Part shown: piece after piece, positions 52,105-60,387 of the stretch
How positions within the stretch are numbered: the stretch's first letter is position 1
Layout: each line of letters starts with the position of its first letter
Assembly: GCA_944325885.1 (NCBI GenBank)
Contig: CALVBT010000001.1
Coordinates: 186,001 to 250,000, forward strand
Source of the DNA: Candidatus Gastranaerophilales bacterium
Lineage (GTDB): Bacteria; Cyanobacteriota; Vampirovibrionia; Gastranaerophilales; Gastranaerophilaceae
DNA length: 64,000 bases
Reading direction: 5' to 3'
The notes under the pieces: model-generated
The model's database searches: none
The model's input: only the letters and a program-made list of their open reading frames with translations
What the model was told of the DNA's origin: nothing
Program-made: the position numbers and the translations under genes

Positions 52105-54032
52105 ATTTGATCCTTATTTTTTTCCTGTTTCTTTTCGTTTACAAGACCAACAAATTCATCCACAAGCTTTTCATTCCATTTTTTGCCGGATTCTAGTCTT
52201 ATGATTTCAACGGCTTCGTCTTTTGAGCGGGCAATTCTGTAAGGTCTGCTCTGTGTCAGTGCAAAATATGCATCTATCAGCAGTATAATCTGTGATGAAA
52301 TCGGAATGTCTTCTCCGCTGAGCATTTGAGGGTATCCTGTGCCGTCCCAGTTTTCGTGGTGGGCTTCTATTATCGGAACAATATCAGCTATTGCCGTTAT
52401 TGGTTTTAGGATTGTACGTGCAGCAATGAGCGGGTGTTCTTTGATTTTTTGCTTTTCTTCATCGGTCAGAGGCTCTTTTTTGTTTAAGATTTCCTCAGGA
52501 ATCATAAGTTTGCCTATGTCATAGAGCATCATTGCAATTTTGAGTTTGTCTATATCTTCTTTAGAAAGCTCCATTTTTTTTGCAAGCCCAATAGCCATAG
52601 AAACTTTTGCTTTTGTCAGACCTCTCTGGTAGTGCGCATTATATATTTGTGCCAGTGTATCCGCAACAGAAAAAAGAGTGTCCTTGGTTTCTACTGTGTT
52701 TATTGATTTTAGTTTTGAAGTGACTTCTTTTGCAATTTTGTCGGGTATCGGCACTTTTTGTTTTGTCAAAATGTCCATAAATGCGCCAAAAGCTACTTCA
52801 TGCCATTCTGCTTCGTCATCCATAGCCTTGGCCATTGTTACACGGTTTCTGCCGTTAATTTTTGATTTATACATAGCCTGATCAGTCATGTCGAGAAGTT
52901 CATCGAGTTTTATTGAATGTTCGGGAAATGTTCCCACACCTACACTCGCTGTAATGTGGCCTATCGTGTCGAGTTCCTGTGCTTCTATTGCTGCACGTAT
53001 TCTTTCTGCAGCTATCATAGCACCTGAAGAATCAACACCGGGCAAAAGTACAGAAAACTCTTCTCCCCCAAGACGTGCAGGCACATCTATTGAACGGGCA
53101 TTTTTCTTAAGAATATTCGCAATGGTTTTTATTGCAAGGTCGCCAAAGAAGTGTCCGTATGTGTCGTTAATCTTTTTTAAATAGTCCAAATCCAGACTTA
53201 TAAGTGAAAATGGCTGATGAAGCCTTTGCGCACGTTCTGCTTCTTTTTGAAGAGCCTGATTAAAGTATCTTCGATTATACAGTTCTGTAAGAGAGTCTGT
53301 CACGGCCTCTTTTTTCAGATTTTCAAAGAGGTTTGCAATTGTTATTGCCATTTCTACCTGATTTGCAAACAGTGTTAAAAAGTTCAGTTCTTTGTCCGTG
53401 ACCTCGCTTCTTGGTGAAAATATCATCATAACACCAAACGGCACATTCGACGGGTACAGCGGAATACAAATTATGCTCTTACTAACCCCGAGTTTGTTGA
53501 TTTCTACAATATTTTCCGGAGTAAAATCATATAAAAGACTGTTAATGACCTCCAGATATGCCTGTGATGAGAGTATGTTTCTTTCTTCCAGTGCCTGAGT
53601 GATGAGCATGTTTTTGTCATATTTCAGGTGGTATTCGTGTATATCTATGTTTTTTTCAGCCAGAAAATTTTCCAGCTTTTTTAAAATCGGGCTGTCAGAA
53701 TATGCTTTTACCTTGTAGTATTTCCCTTTTTCATCGTTACATAGCTGCAGAATGGTACTGTTTATATAGCCCATCTCTCCGTGCAGAGAGTTTACGAGCT
53801 TTTGCAGTACACTGGATAGCGGCTCTGCGGAATTCAACAGCTCCCACACGTGTTTTAATGTTAAGAAGGCCTTGTTTGCCTGATCAAGTTCCTGTGTTCT
53901 TTGCACTATTTCTTTTTCCAGTGCAAGATTACGTTCATATATCTCAATAAATTCTTTTTTGTTGTTTGAGATGCTGTATTCTATTTCATTAACTTTGCGA
54001 GTATATTCTTTGAATTTTTTAAAGAAATCCAT
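52101..54032 (-). CDS. GAF-GGDEF-HD-GYP signalling protein with altered HD motif
   Basis: 643 residues. A coiled coil (about 1-55) is followed by a GAF domain (about 60-245), a GGDEF domain and an HD-GYP domain. The cyclase active site is intact as G322-G-E-E-F ('RLGGEEFSVLLPG'), and an RxxD inhibitory site (RSID) sits exactly five residues ahead, so c-di-GMP synthesis with product inhibition is expected. In the HD-GYP half, 'AHHENWDGTGYPQML' is intact, but the HD signature reads 'LYDIGK' (Y504-D505) instead of 'LHDIGK', losing a metal-ligand His. The phosphodiesterase may be inactive or altered. Cytoplasmic; input probably through GAF. Confidence 0.92.
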   Translation of the reverse strand: MDFFKKFKEYTRKVNEIEYSISNNKKEFIEIYERNLALEKEIVQRTQELDQANKAFLTLKHVWELLNSAEPLSSVLQKLVNSLHGEMGYINSTILQLCNDEKGKYYKVKAYSDSPILKKLENFLAEKNIDIHEYHLKYDKNMLITQALEERNILSSQAYLEVINSLLYDFTPENIVEINKLGVSKSIICIPLYPSNVPFGVMMIFSPRSEVTDKELNFLTLFANQVEMAITIANLFENLKKEAVTDSLTELYNRRYFNQALQKEAERAQRLHQPFSLISLDLDYLKKINDTYGHFFGDLAIKTIANILKKNARSIDVPARLGGEEFSVLLPGVDSSGAMIAAERIRAAIEAQELDTIGHITASVGVGTFPEHSIKLDELLDMTDQAMYKSKINGRNRVTMAKAMDDEAEWHEVAFGAFMDILTKQKVPIPDKIAKEVTSKLKSINTVETKDTLFSVADTLAQIYNAHYQRGLTKAKVSMAIGLAKKMELSKEDIDKLKIAMMLYDIGKLMIPEEILNKKEPLTDEEKQKIKEHPLIAARTILKPITAIADIVPIIEAHHENWDGTGYPQMLSGEDIPISSQIILLIDAYFALTQSRPYRIARSKDEAVEIIRLESGKKWNEKLVDEFVGLVNEKKQEKNKDQI

Positions 54033-54082
54033 TTTTTACCAAATAATCAAATCGTGTGCTGTGAAGTTATTATACTACTTTT

Positions 54083-55156
54083 TTAGTTCAAATGTAAGAT
54101 ATTTTGTATAAGCTGCTGCAGCTGTTCAGGTTTTACAAGCTCGCAGCACTTGTTTTTGTTGTCTTTTCGCCTGCAATTCTTTTTCAAACAAGGACGGCAA
54201 TCCAGCTGAGGTGCCAACACATAGCAGTTTGGCCCGAAGGGCGCGCTTCTCTTTTCTGCAGTGGCAGAAAAGATGGTTATTACAGCTGGTTTTGATACAG
54301 CCCAGGCAATGTGTGCGCTGCCGGAATCAGGTGAAATCACTACATCCGCACGTCTAAAAACTTCTGCAAGCTCTTCAAGATTTGTCCGGCCTGCCAGTAT
54401 AAGTGCGTTTTTGCAGCCTGTTCCGTTTAAAATTCTTTCTATAAGAGCTTTATCACCATCCATTCCGGTAAAAATTATATTTACACTGTCTTTTATACCG
54501 TCAATTACCTTTGACCAGTATTCTTCTTTCCAGTGTTTATTTTCCCAGGTTGTGGCAGGCGATATTACTACTGTTTTTTTGTTTTTGTCGACAGGCTCTA
54601 ACAGTCTGTCAATTTTTTCTTTTACCTCTTGTGATGCATCTTTTAGGATAATTTTAACTTCTGATGTGTCAGCCCCTATATGCTTTGCAAATTCAAGATT
54701 TCTGTTTACTACGTGATAGTAAGGGTCAAAGAGCTTGTGCGTTTCCGGATAAATTTCGTTCGAAAACAGCCAGTAAAACTCTCTTCCGCCTGTTAGCGTG
54801 ACTTTTCTTTTTATGTTTAAAAACGGCAGCAAACAGGCACTTTTAAACAACTGCTGTGTATCCAGAACTACGTCGTAATTTTCTTTGTTTATGTCATTAA
54901 TAATACTTTTGAACTCTCTTATATTTTGTAGAGAAAACAGCCCTCTTTTTTTCCATTCCTTTTTGGGGATTACGTAGCAGTGGTCAATTAGAGGATTGCC
55001 TTTTATGAACAGCTGGGCTTTGTCTTCAACCACCCAGCCTATTTGGACATTTGGCCATGTCTTTTTTATTGCATAAGCTGCCGGCAGGGTGTGGATTGTG
55101 TCACCGAGTGCGCTCAGCCTTAGTATTAGAACTTTTTTTATTTCTGTATTTGTCAT
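54083..55156 (-). CDS. Glycosyltransferase family 9, heptosyltransferase-like
   Basis: About 357 residues from the ATG at 55156 (the frame stays open 53 codons further, but those residues look non-coding and the family begins here with 'KKVLILRLSALGDTIHTLP'). C-terminal donor site: 'VISPDSGSAHIAWAVSKPA' and 'PFGPNCYVLAPQLDCRPCLK', as in WaaC/WaaF ADP-heptose transferases. It would build LPS inner core or a related surface glycan, supporting a Gram-negative envelope. No strong ribosome-binding site is seen, so the start is uncertain. Confidence 0.88.
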   Translation of the reverse strand: MTNTEIKKVLILRLSALGDTIHTLPAAYAIKKTWPNVQIGWVVEDKAQLFIKGNPLIDHCYVIPKKEWKKRGLFSLQNIREFKSIINDINKENYDVVLDTQQLFKSACLLPFLNIKRKVTLTGGREFYWLFSNEIYPETHKLFDPYYHVVNRNLEFAKHIGADTSEVKIILKDASQEVKEKIDRLLEPVDKNKKTVVISPATTWENKHWKEEYWSKVIDGIKDSVNIIFTGMDGDKALIERILNGTGCKNALILAGRTNLEELAEVFRRADVVISPDSGSAHIAWAVSKPAVITIFSATAEKRSAPFGPNCYVLAPQLDCRPCLKKNCRRKDNKNKCCELVKPEQLQQLIQNILHLN

Positions 55157-55258
55157 ATTGGAATTATAACATTTATAAAAGAACCATACGAAAGATTTAC
55201 TCTTCTTCATCTTTTTTACTTTTTTTGATGGATTCATGAAATTTATATATTTATTATT

Positions 55259-55600
55259 ATGAAAAAGTTGAAATCGTCGATAAAAAAGACAGAATACTCC
55301 AACCCCAGCTATCATATATATAAACAGGAAGGCCGTTTACTAATGAGCAGTAAGAAAGTCCTTAAGCTCCGTCAATCAATTTTAAAGTACAATACAGAGT
55401 TGCTCCAGCTAAAAGACAGACTCGCAGAATCAGAAGAAGCTAATTTGAGATACAACCAAATTGTCATAAAAAAAGCTATCTGTAAAAAAGAGCTTGATGA
55501 GGCCAAATTGTCGCTCGTTCAGCGATTTTTAAAGAAATTTTCCGACAAACAGCGAAAATCCTGCTCTGAAAAAAAGCTTATCTGTGATTATTTTAAATAA
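55259..55600 (+). CDS. Small unknown coiled-coil protein (113 or 85 residues)
   Basis: Basic helical protein with heptad-like 'LKLRQSILKYNTELLQLKDR' region and a Cys/Lys-rich tail. The ATG at 55259 lacks a ribosome-binding site; an in-frame ATG at 55343 follows AGGAAGG by about 10 bases and may be the true start. No family recognised. It ends 3 bases from the opposing thymidine kinase stop. Confidence 0.5.
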   Translation: MKKLKSSIKKTEYSNPSYHIYKQEGRLLMSSKKVLKLRQSILKYNTELLQLKDRLAESEEANLRYNQIVIKKAICKKELDEAKLSLVQRFLKKFSDKQRKSCSEKKLICDYFK

Positions 55601-55603
55601 CGA

Positions 55604-56218
55604 TTATTTTGTAAAATTCAGCAGTCTAAAGGCTTTTTTCTTGTTTTCAGCTTCTTTATCAGGAAGCTCATAACATTTTATGCATCTTGCTTCGTATGTT
55701 TCGTCGCCGCCTATCATTATGAGTGGAGATGATTTGTCCGCAGGAAACCCGTTAATGAGTCTTTGGGTTCTTGTTGCGTGGTCTGAGCCGCATTTCATAC
55801 AAACTGCCGTGAGCTTGTCCACTCTGTCTGCAATGCACAGCAATTCCGGCATACAACCAAACGGCTCACCTTTAAAATCCAAATCAAGCCCTGAGGCTAT
55901 TACTCTTTTTCCGTGTTCAACTAGCTTTTTTATTACAGGGACAATTTCCGAGTCAAAAAATTGAATTTCATCTATTGCTACAACTTCATCCTCGGGAGAA
56001 ATTTTGTTTATTATTTCACGGGCATGTCTTACTGTGATTGCATCCAGCCACAGACCGTTTCGTGATTCGATATAATCGCCTTTTGTTCTGGTATCAATTT
56101 CCGGAGAAATTACCTTTACTCTTTTTTGAGCAATGATACATCTTTTGACTCTTCTTAGCAGTTCTTCTGTTTTTCCGCAGCTCATCGGCCCTGTGATTAT
56201 TTCAAAGGTATAACCCAT
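55604..56218 (-). CDS. tdk: Thymidine kinase (type II)
   Basis: 204 residues. P-loop 'GPMSCGKTEELLRRVKR', Walker B region 'VVAIDEIQFFD', and zinc-binding cysteines in 'VCMKCGSDHATRTQRL' and 'EARCIKCYEL'. It phosphorylates thymidine for salvage. Single gene with its own upstream region containing an inverted repeat shared with the divergent kinase gene. Confidence 0.95.
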   Translation of the reverse strand: MGYTFEIITGPMSCGKTEELLRRVKRCIIAQKRVKVISPEIDTRTKGDYIESRNGLWLDAITVRHAREIINKISPEDEVVAIDEIQFFDSEIVPVIKKLVEHGKRVIASGLDLDFKGEPFGCMPELLCIADRVDKLTAVCMKCGSDHATRTQRLINGFPADKSSPLIMIGGDETYEARCIKCYELPDKEAENKKKAFRLLNFTK

Positions 56219-56266
56219 AATCCCTGTATTCTCCCCAAAAAAATTATAATTTTTTATCTACATTTA

Positions 56267-56288
56267 CATGAAAACAAATATTTTCATG
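56267..56288. promoter_or_regulatory. Inverted repeat CATGAAAA-n6-TTTTCATG
   Basis: A perfect 8-base inverted repeat with a 6-base spacer between divergent tdk and the histidine kinase gene. Size and symmetry fit a dimeric regulator's operator; no T-run for a terminator follows. The protein that binds is unknown. Confidence 0.4.
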
Positions 56289-56366
56289 ACAATCTTCCTT
56301 TAATTATATGATAAAGTTTTATGAAAAATCTAAAAATTCTTAAAAAAATAGCCCTGTTCTTTACAG

Positions 56367-56378
56367 CATGTTAACATG
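56367..56378. promoter_or_regulatory. 12-base palindrome at the kinase start
   Basis: CATGTTAACATG, a perfect palindrome ending 5 bases before the histidine kinase ATG, occupying the place where a Shine-Dalgarno would be expected. It may be an operator or an RNA element that hides the start. Confidence 0.35.
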
Positions 56379-56383
56379 TCATC

Positions 56384-58480
56384 ATGGCTAAGATATTGTT
56401 GGTATCGGATAACAATGAACAGAACCTCAGAATAGAGCAAACCCTAAAGAAGCTTGCTCTGGCTGTTATTGTCTGTACTGATGAAAAAGAGATATTAAAC
56501 TATGCGGAAAAATCTCTTGTTTCTTTGATTATCGTTGACGAGGCGGTAAAATCTCTTGATGCTCTTATACTTTGTAAAAAACTCCCGTCTTATACGGTAA
56601 AAGAAAATATCTGTGTAGTATCTCTTGTGGACGCCGATACAACCAATCAGGAGATATTAAAACTCACAGCCTCTTATGTTACAAAACCCTTGAACGATTT
56701 GATTTTAGGCTCTTGCGTACTGTCTAATCTCAAACTTAAAAAGGCTGTTGATACTCTGTCTATGAACAATAGCGAGCTGGCAAAAAGCCTTTATCAGCTG
56801 GATGTTTTGTACAACACTTCTACTCAGCTTGCAGGTTCTTTGGACAAACAAAAACTGATAAATATTATGATAGACGGTCTGGAAAAGAGTTTGAGCTTTT
56901 CTTTGTCTTCTACTCTTGTATTTAATGACGAGCATCATGTTGATTTGATAATCAATTCGCTATACGAGATTTCTCCACGTTTGGAACATTCTTTAAAACT
57001 CCGTGCTATATTGAGCTACAGAGCTTTGTTTGACAAAAAAAGAATTCCCTATGATTTAAATGTCAATGATATTACGGTTATAAAGAACATAAAGCATCCG
57101 ATAGAAGAATATGACCTGAATATTTTGAAATTTGACAATCTTTTTGCGCCGATAAATGTAGGTGAAAAGTTTTTCGGGCTTATTGAAGTCTTTAGAGAGT
57201 CGGATTTTTCACAAGAAGATACAACCTGCTTTCAAACACTGGCAAGACAGGTGTCTTTGCCTTTGGAAAATGCCGAGCTTTATGAAGAAATAAAAAATAC
57301 CAATACAAAGCTTGAAAAACTTGAGCGGCTTAAATCAGAGTTTATATCCATTGTTTCTCATGAGCTGAGGACACCTTTGACTGCGATAAAAAATTCTCTT
57401 GAAATTTGTTTGAGCGGCAAGGCAGGCGAGGTCAGCTCCATAATGGACAAGTTCTTAAATATGGCTCGTCGTAATGTTTCCAGACTTTCAGGCATTATAA
57501 ATGACCTTCTTGATTTGTCTAAAATTGAAGCCGGCAAAATGGACTTTAAATTTGAAAAGGCAAATATTAACGTACCTGTAGAATTTATAAAAAATACTTT
57601 TGAAAATGTAGCAAAAGACAAGAATATAGACCTTGTACTGGATAAGGACGATGATATTTTTGATACTTATATAGACAATCAAAGAATAGAGCAGGTTGTG
57701 TCCAATCTTGTCTCAAATGCTATAAAATTCACTAACGAAAACGGCAAAATAACGGTAAAAACCGAAAAAATAAAGCAGTCTGATATTGATAAGTCAAAAC
57801 TTGTCGGGGTAGAAAATCCTGTATTTTATGAAAATTACGTAAAGGTTTCTGTTGCAGATAACGGTATCGGTATTGCACAAGAGGATTTGAAAAAGGTATT
57901 TGATCAGTTCCAGCAGATAGAAAACTCCTTGAACAGGCAAAACGGCGGCACCGGACTCGGTCTGCCTATTGCAAAACAATTGATAGAAGCGCATAAGGGT
58001 TTCATCTGGGTAGAAAGCGAACTCAACCGGGGGACTACTTTTGCATTTGTTATCCCTGTTTTGAGTGAAAAAGAAAAATTTCTCATTGATATGGACAAGG
58101 ATATTTTAAAAGCAAAAAATTGTGATCAGAGCCTTTTGTTGCTCCTTGTTCAAGAGAATGAAGATGCAAAACCATCTTTCCTTGATGATGTTAGAGCAGA
58201 GCGTGTTTCTATAATGCGAAAAACTGCAAACACAAGAGAAGTCTATTTTAATGAGGACGGTAAAAATTATCTGGCTATTCTTGTACCGGAGGCGGATAAA
58301 TTTGCCCAGAGCTTTATCGAGAAGAAAATAGAAGGCACTATTTCTCCTGTTGAAGAAACAGAGAGCAAAAAGTATGATATATTGTATTCTACAGAGCTGT
58401 TTCCCGACAACGGAAAAGACGCAAATGAATTGATGTCAAATGCTCGTAGTGCATTAAATAAGAATTTGGCGGAGGTATAA
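56384..58480 (+). CDS. Histidine kinase with N-terminal pseudo-receiver, GAF and C-terminal GGDEF-like domains
   Basis: 698 residues. Residues 1-115 form a receiver-like domain with D9, D52 and K101 ('SYVTKPLND') but only part of the acidic pocket. A coiled linker and GAF-like domain (about 145-300) follow, then HisKA with H326 in 'IVSHELRTPLTAIKN' and a complete HATPase ('NLVSNAIKFTN', 'VADNGIGIA', 'GGTGLGLPIAKQL'). After residue 560 the chain resembles a GGDEF fold without catalytic residues: 'GKNYLAILVPEADKFA' and 'FPDNGKDANELMSNARSALN' align by eye with GGDEF core elements. No membrane segment, so it senses a cytoplasmic signal. A CheY-like gene follows after 3 bases. Confidence 0.9.
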   Translation: MAKILLVSDNNEQNLRIEQTLKKLALAVIVCTDEKEILNYAEKSLVSLIIVDEAVKSLDALILCKKLPSYTVKENICVVSLVDADTTNQEILKLTASYVTKPLNDLILGSCVLSNLKLKKAVDTLSMNNSELAKSLYQLDVLYNTSTQLAGSLDKQKLINIMIDGLEKSLSFSLSSTLVFNDEHHVDLIINSLYEISPRLEHSLKLRAILSYRALFDKKRIPYDLNVNDITVIKNIKHPIEEYDLNILKFDNLFAPINVGEKFFGLIEVFRESDFSQEDTTCFQTLARQVSLPLENAELYEEIKNTNTKLEKLERLKSEFISIVSHELRTPLTAIKNSLEICLSGKAGEVSSIMDKFLNMARRNVSRLSGIINDLLDLSKIEAGKMDFKFEKANINVPVEFIKNTFENVAKDKNIDLVLDKDDDIFDTYIDNQRIEQVVSNLVSNAIKFTNENGKITVKTEKIKQSDIDKSKLVGVENPVFYENYVKVSVADNGIGIAQEDLKKVFDQFQQIENSLNRQNGGTGLGLPIAKQLIEAHKGFIWVESELNRGTTFAFVIPVLSEKEKFLIDMDKDILKAKNCDQSLLLLLVQENEDAKPSFLDDVRAERVSIMRKTANTREVYFNEDGKNYLAILVPEADKFAQSFIEKKIEGTISPVEETESKKYDILYSTELFPDNGKDANELMSNARSALNKNLAEV

Positions 58481-58483
58481 TAA

Positions 58484-58855
58484 ATGAGCGGCAGTAAGAA
58501 AATCCTTATAGTTGATGATGAGCAGGATATTGTAGAAACTCTTAAATTTATGCTCGAAGCACAGGGCTATGAGTGTTTTTGTGCATACGACGGGGAGAAC
58601 GGCCTCAATATGGCAAAAGAACTTATTCCTGATTTGATGATTCTTGATGTTATGATGCCAAAAATCAACGGCTATAAGATAAGCAGACTGCTCAAATATG
58701 ATAACAAATATAAAGATATCCCGATTATTATGATTACTGCACGTTCTCAAGAGGAAGACAAAGTAATAGGTCAGGAAACCGGCGTGAATGAGTATATTAC
58801 AAAACCCTTTGAACTGGATGAAGTCATAAACAAAGTAAATGAGTATCTGGCATGA
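58484..58855 (+). CDS. CheY-like single-domain response regulator
   Basis: 123 residues with the whole phosphorylation pocket: D11-D12, phospho-acceptor D55 ('LMILDVMMPK'), T85 and K107 ('YITKPFE'). No output domain, so it works by protein contact. GGAGG ribosome-binding site; the gene is 3 bases behind the histidine kinase, its likely phosphodonor, and 26 bases ahead of the PilB-like ATPase gene, a possible target. Confidence 0.94.
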   Translation: MSGSKKILIVDDEQDIVETLKFMLEAQGYECFCAYDGENGLNMAKELIPDLMILDVMMPKINGYKISRLLKYDNKYKDIPIIMITARSQEEDKVIGQETGVNEYITKPFELDEVINKVNEYLA

Positions 58856-58881
58856 GTTTTGTTTAAGGCGGAGAAACTAAA

Positions 58882-60276
58882 ATGGAGTTTGTAAGAAATA
58901 AAACTTTAGAAAAATTAAAATATGACCTTGTCAGGGACAATCTCATTAAATACGAAGATTTGGAAACAGCAGAGCAGGTTGCTGAGGCTCAGCATGTTAA
59001 TATAGGGCAGGTGCTAATTTCTTCCGGACTTATTTCAGAAGAAACTCTGCTTAAATTTTTAGAAAGCAAACTCCACATTCCTTATGTAAACCTTGAGGAT
59101 TATTCTCTTGATAAAAAGTGTCTCAGTTATATAAATTTAAACAATGCACAGAAATATAAGGTTATACCTCTTTTTGAAATCGAAGGGATTTTGACTGTTG
59201 CAATGTCTGATCCTTTGGATTTGTTTGCTATAGACAAAATTGTAGAAGATGCAAAATGTGAGATTGAGCCTGTAATTTCGTCGGAAAATGCGATTTTGAA
59301 AAAGATAGAGGAGTATTACTCCAGCGGCAGTTCTGTAGGGCAGATTTTTATTGACGAAAACAAGCCAAAGTACGACTGGCGTGAGGTTTTGAATAATGAA
59401 GAACTCACAAACAGCCTTTCTGATGAGCATATCCAAAAATTAATAAGAGCAATTTTAAAACAGGCAATTTCGGATGATATCCATGAACTCTTTTTTGAGC
59501 ATATACCTAACGGGTTGAGCGTTACATTCAGAAAAAACGCACAGAATGTATCTACGGGTGAGATACCGGCAATGCTTGTGTCTTCTTTTATTGCAAGGTT
59601 AAAAACGCTTTCGAATCTCGACCCTACTGTTTCTGAACTTCCACAGCTGGGCAAATTGAGTTTTAAGGTGGATGATGTTGCCTTGATAGCCAGTATATCA
59701 GCATTTCCGACTATACATGGCGAGAGAATTTCCATAAAAATATACAAACCGCCCAAAAAGCTTTCTGATACAGGACTGGATGAAAAGAAAATAAACACTA
59801 TCCGCAAAGCTATGTCAACACCGGGGATTGTTCTTGTTTGCGGTGCGTCATTGAGCGGCAAAACTCATATGATTTATTCCATCCTTTCAGATATAGCTAC
59901 TCCTGACAAAAACGTTATGACTATTGAGTCTATAACAAAATATAATCTGGAGAATGTAAATCAGTGTGAGCTTAACGAGCATATAGGCTTTAATCTGGAC
60001 AAGGCTATGAGATTTATAGAGTTCCAATCTCCCGAGGTATTGTATTTTGAGGGAATAAGTACAAAAGAGGGGCTGGATTATTTTATTTCTCTTGTATTTA
60101 AAAATAAGGTCTTGATAACGGAGTTTTTGGCAGAAAATATTGCTGATTTGATGAAAAAAATGTCTATGAGCGAGTTCTCTATGTTTAAATCTTTGTTAAA
60201 TTGCTTAATTTTTCTCCATAACAAAGACAGCGTCGAGGTTTTTGACAAAAAAGCTCTGGAAAAATACTTCGCTTAA
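58882..60276 (+). CDS. GspE/PilB-like ATPase with degenerate motifs and MshEN-type N-terminus
   Basis: 464 residues. The N-terminal domain (about 1-150) matches MshEN/GspE-N: 'IGQVLISSGLISEETLLKFL', then 'KYKVIPLFEIEGILTVAMSD'. The secretion-ATPase core follows, with Walker A 'GASLSGKT' (K327). The rest is altered. The Walker B region reads 'PEVLYFEGIS', with the usual G-E of 'VGEIRD' inverted to E-G and Arg/Asp lost. The His box (normally LSTLHTN) reads 'LITEFLAEN'. The tetracysteine zinc motif of PilB/GspE is absent. It may bind nucleotide and c-di-GMP but probably does not power pilus extension normally. GGAG ribosome-binding site. Confidence 0.85.
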   Translation: MEFVRNKTLEKLKYDLVRDNLIKYEDLETAEQVAEAQHVNIGQVLISSGLISEETLLKFLESKLHIPYVNLEDYSLDKKCLSYINLNNAQKYKVIPLFEIEGILTVAMSDPLDLFAIDKIVEDAKCEIEPVISSENAILKKIEEYYSSGSSVGQIFIDENKPKYDWREVLNNEELTNSLSDEHIQKLIRAILKQAISDDIHELFFEHIPNGLSVTFRKNAQNVSTGEIPAMLVSSFIARLKTLSNLDPTVSELPQLGKLSFKVDDVALIASISAFPTIHGERISIKIYKPPKKLSDTGLDEKKINTIRKAMSTPGIVLVCGASLSGKTHMIYSILSDIATPDKNVMTIESITKYNLENVNQCELNEHIGFNLDKAMRFIEFQSPEVLYFEGISTKEGLDYFISLVFKNKVLITEFLAENIADLMKKMSMSEFSMFKSLLNCLIFLHNKDSVEVFDKKALEKYFA

Positions 60277-60387
60277 GTTAATATTTTGTAAAATTATATT
60301 AACAATTTTTATATTCCGGTAAATTCTGTTGCTTAAAAATTTTTTATTATTATATAGGAAACCGAAGGAAAAAAGGAATATAAAGTT

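Noticed and set aside
59316-59861. Open frame of 181 codons antisense to the PilB-like gene
   Set aside because: Shadow of the coding strand; the forward product has recognisable MshEN and P-loop motifs.
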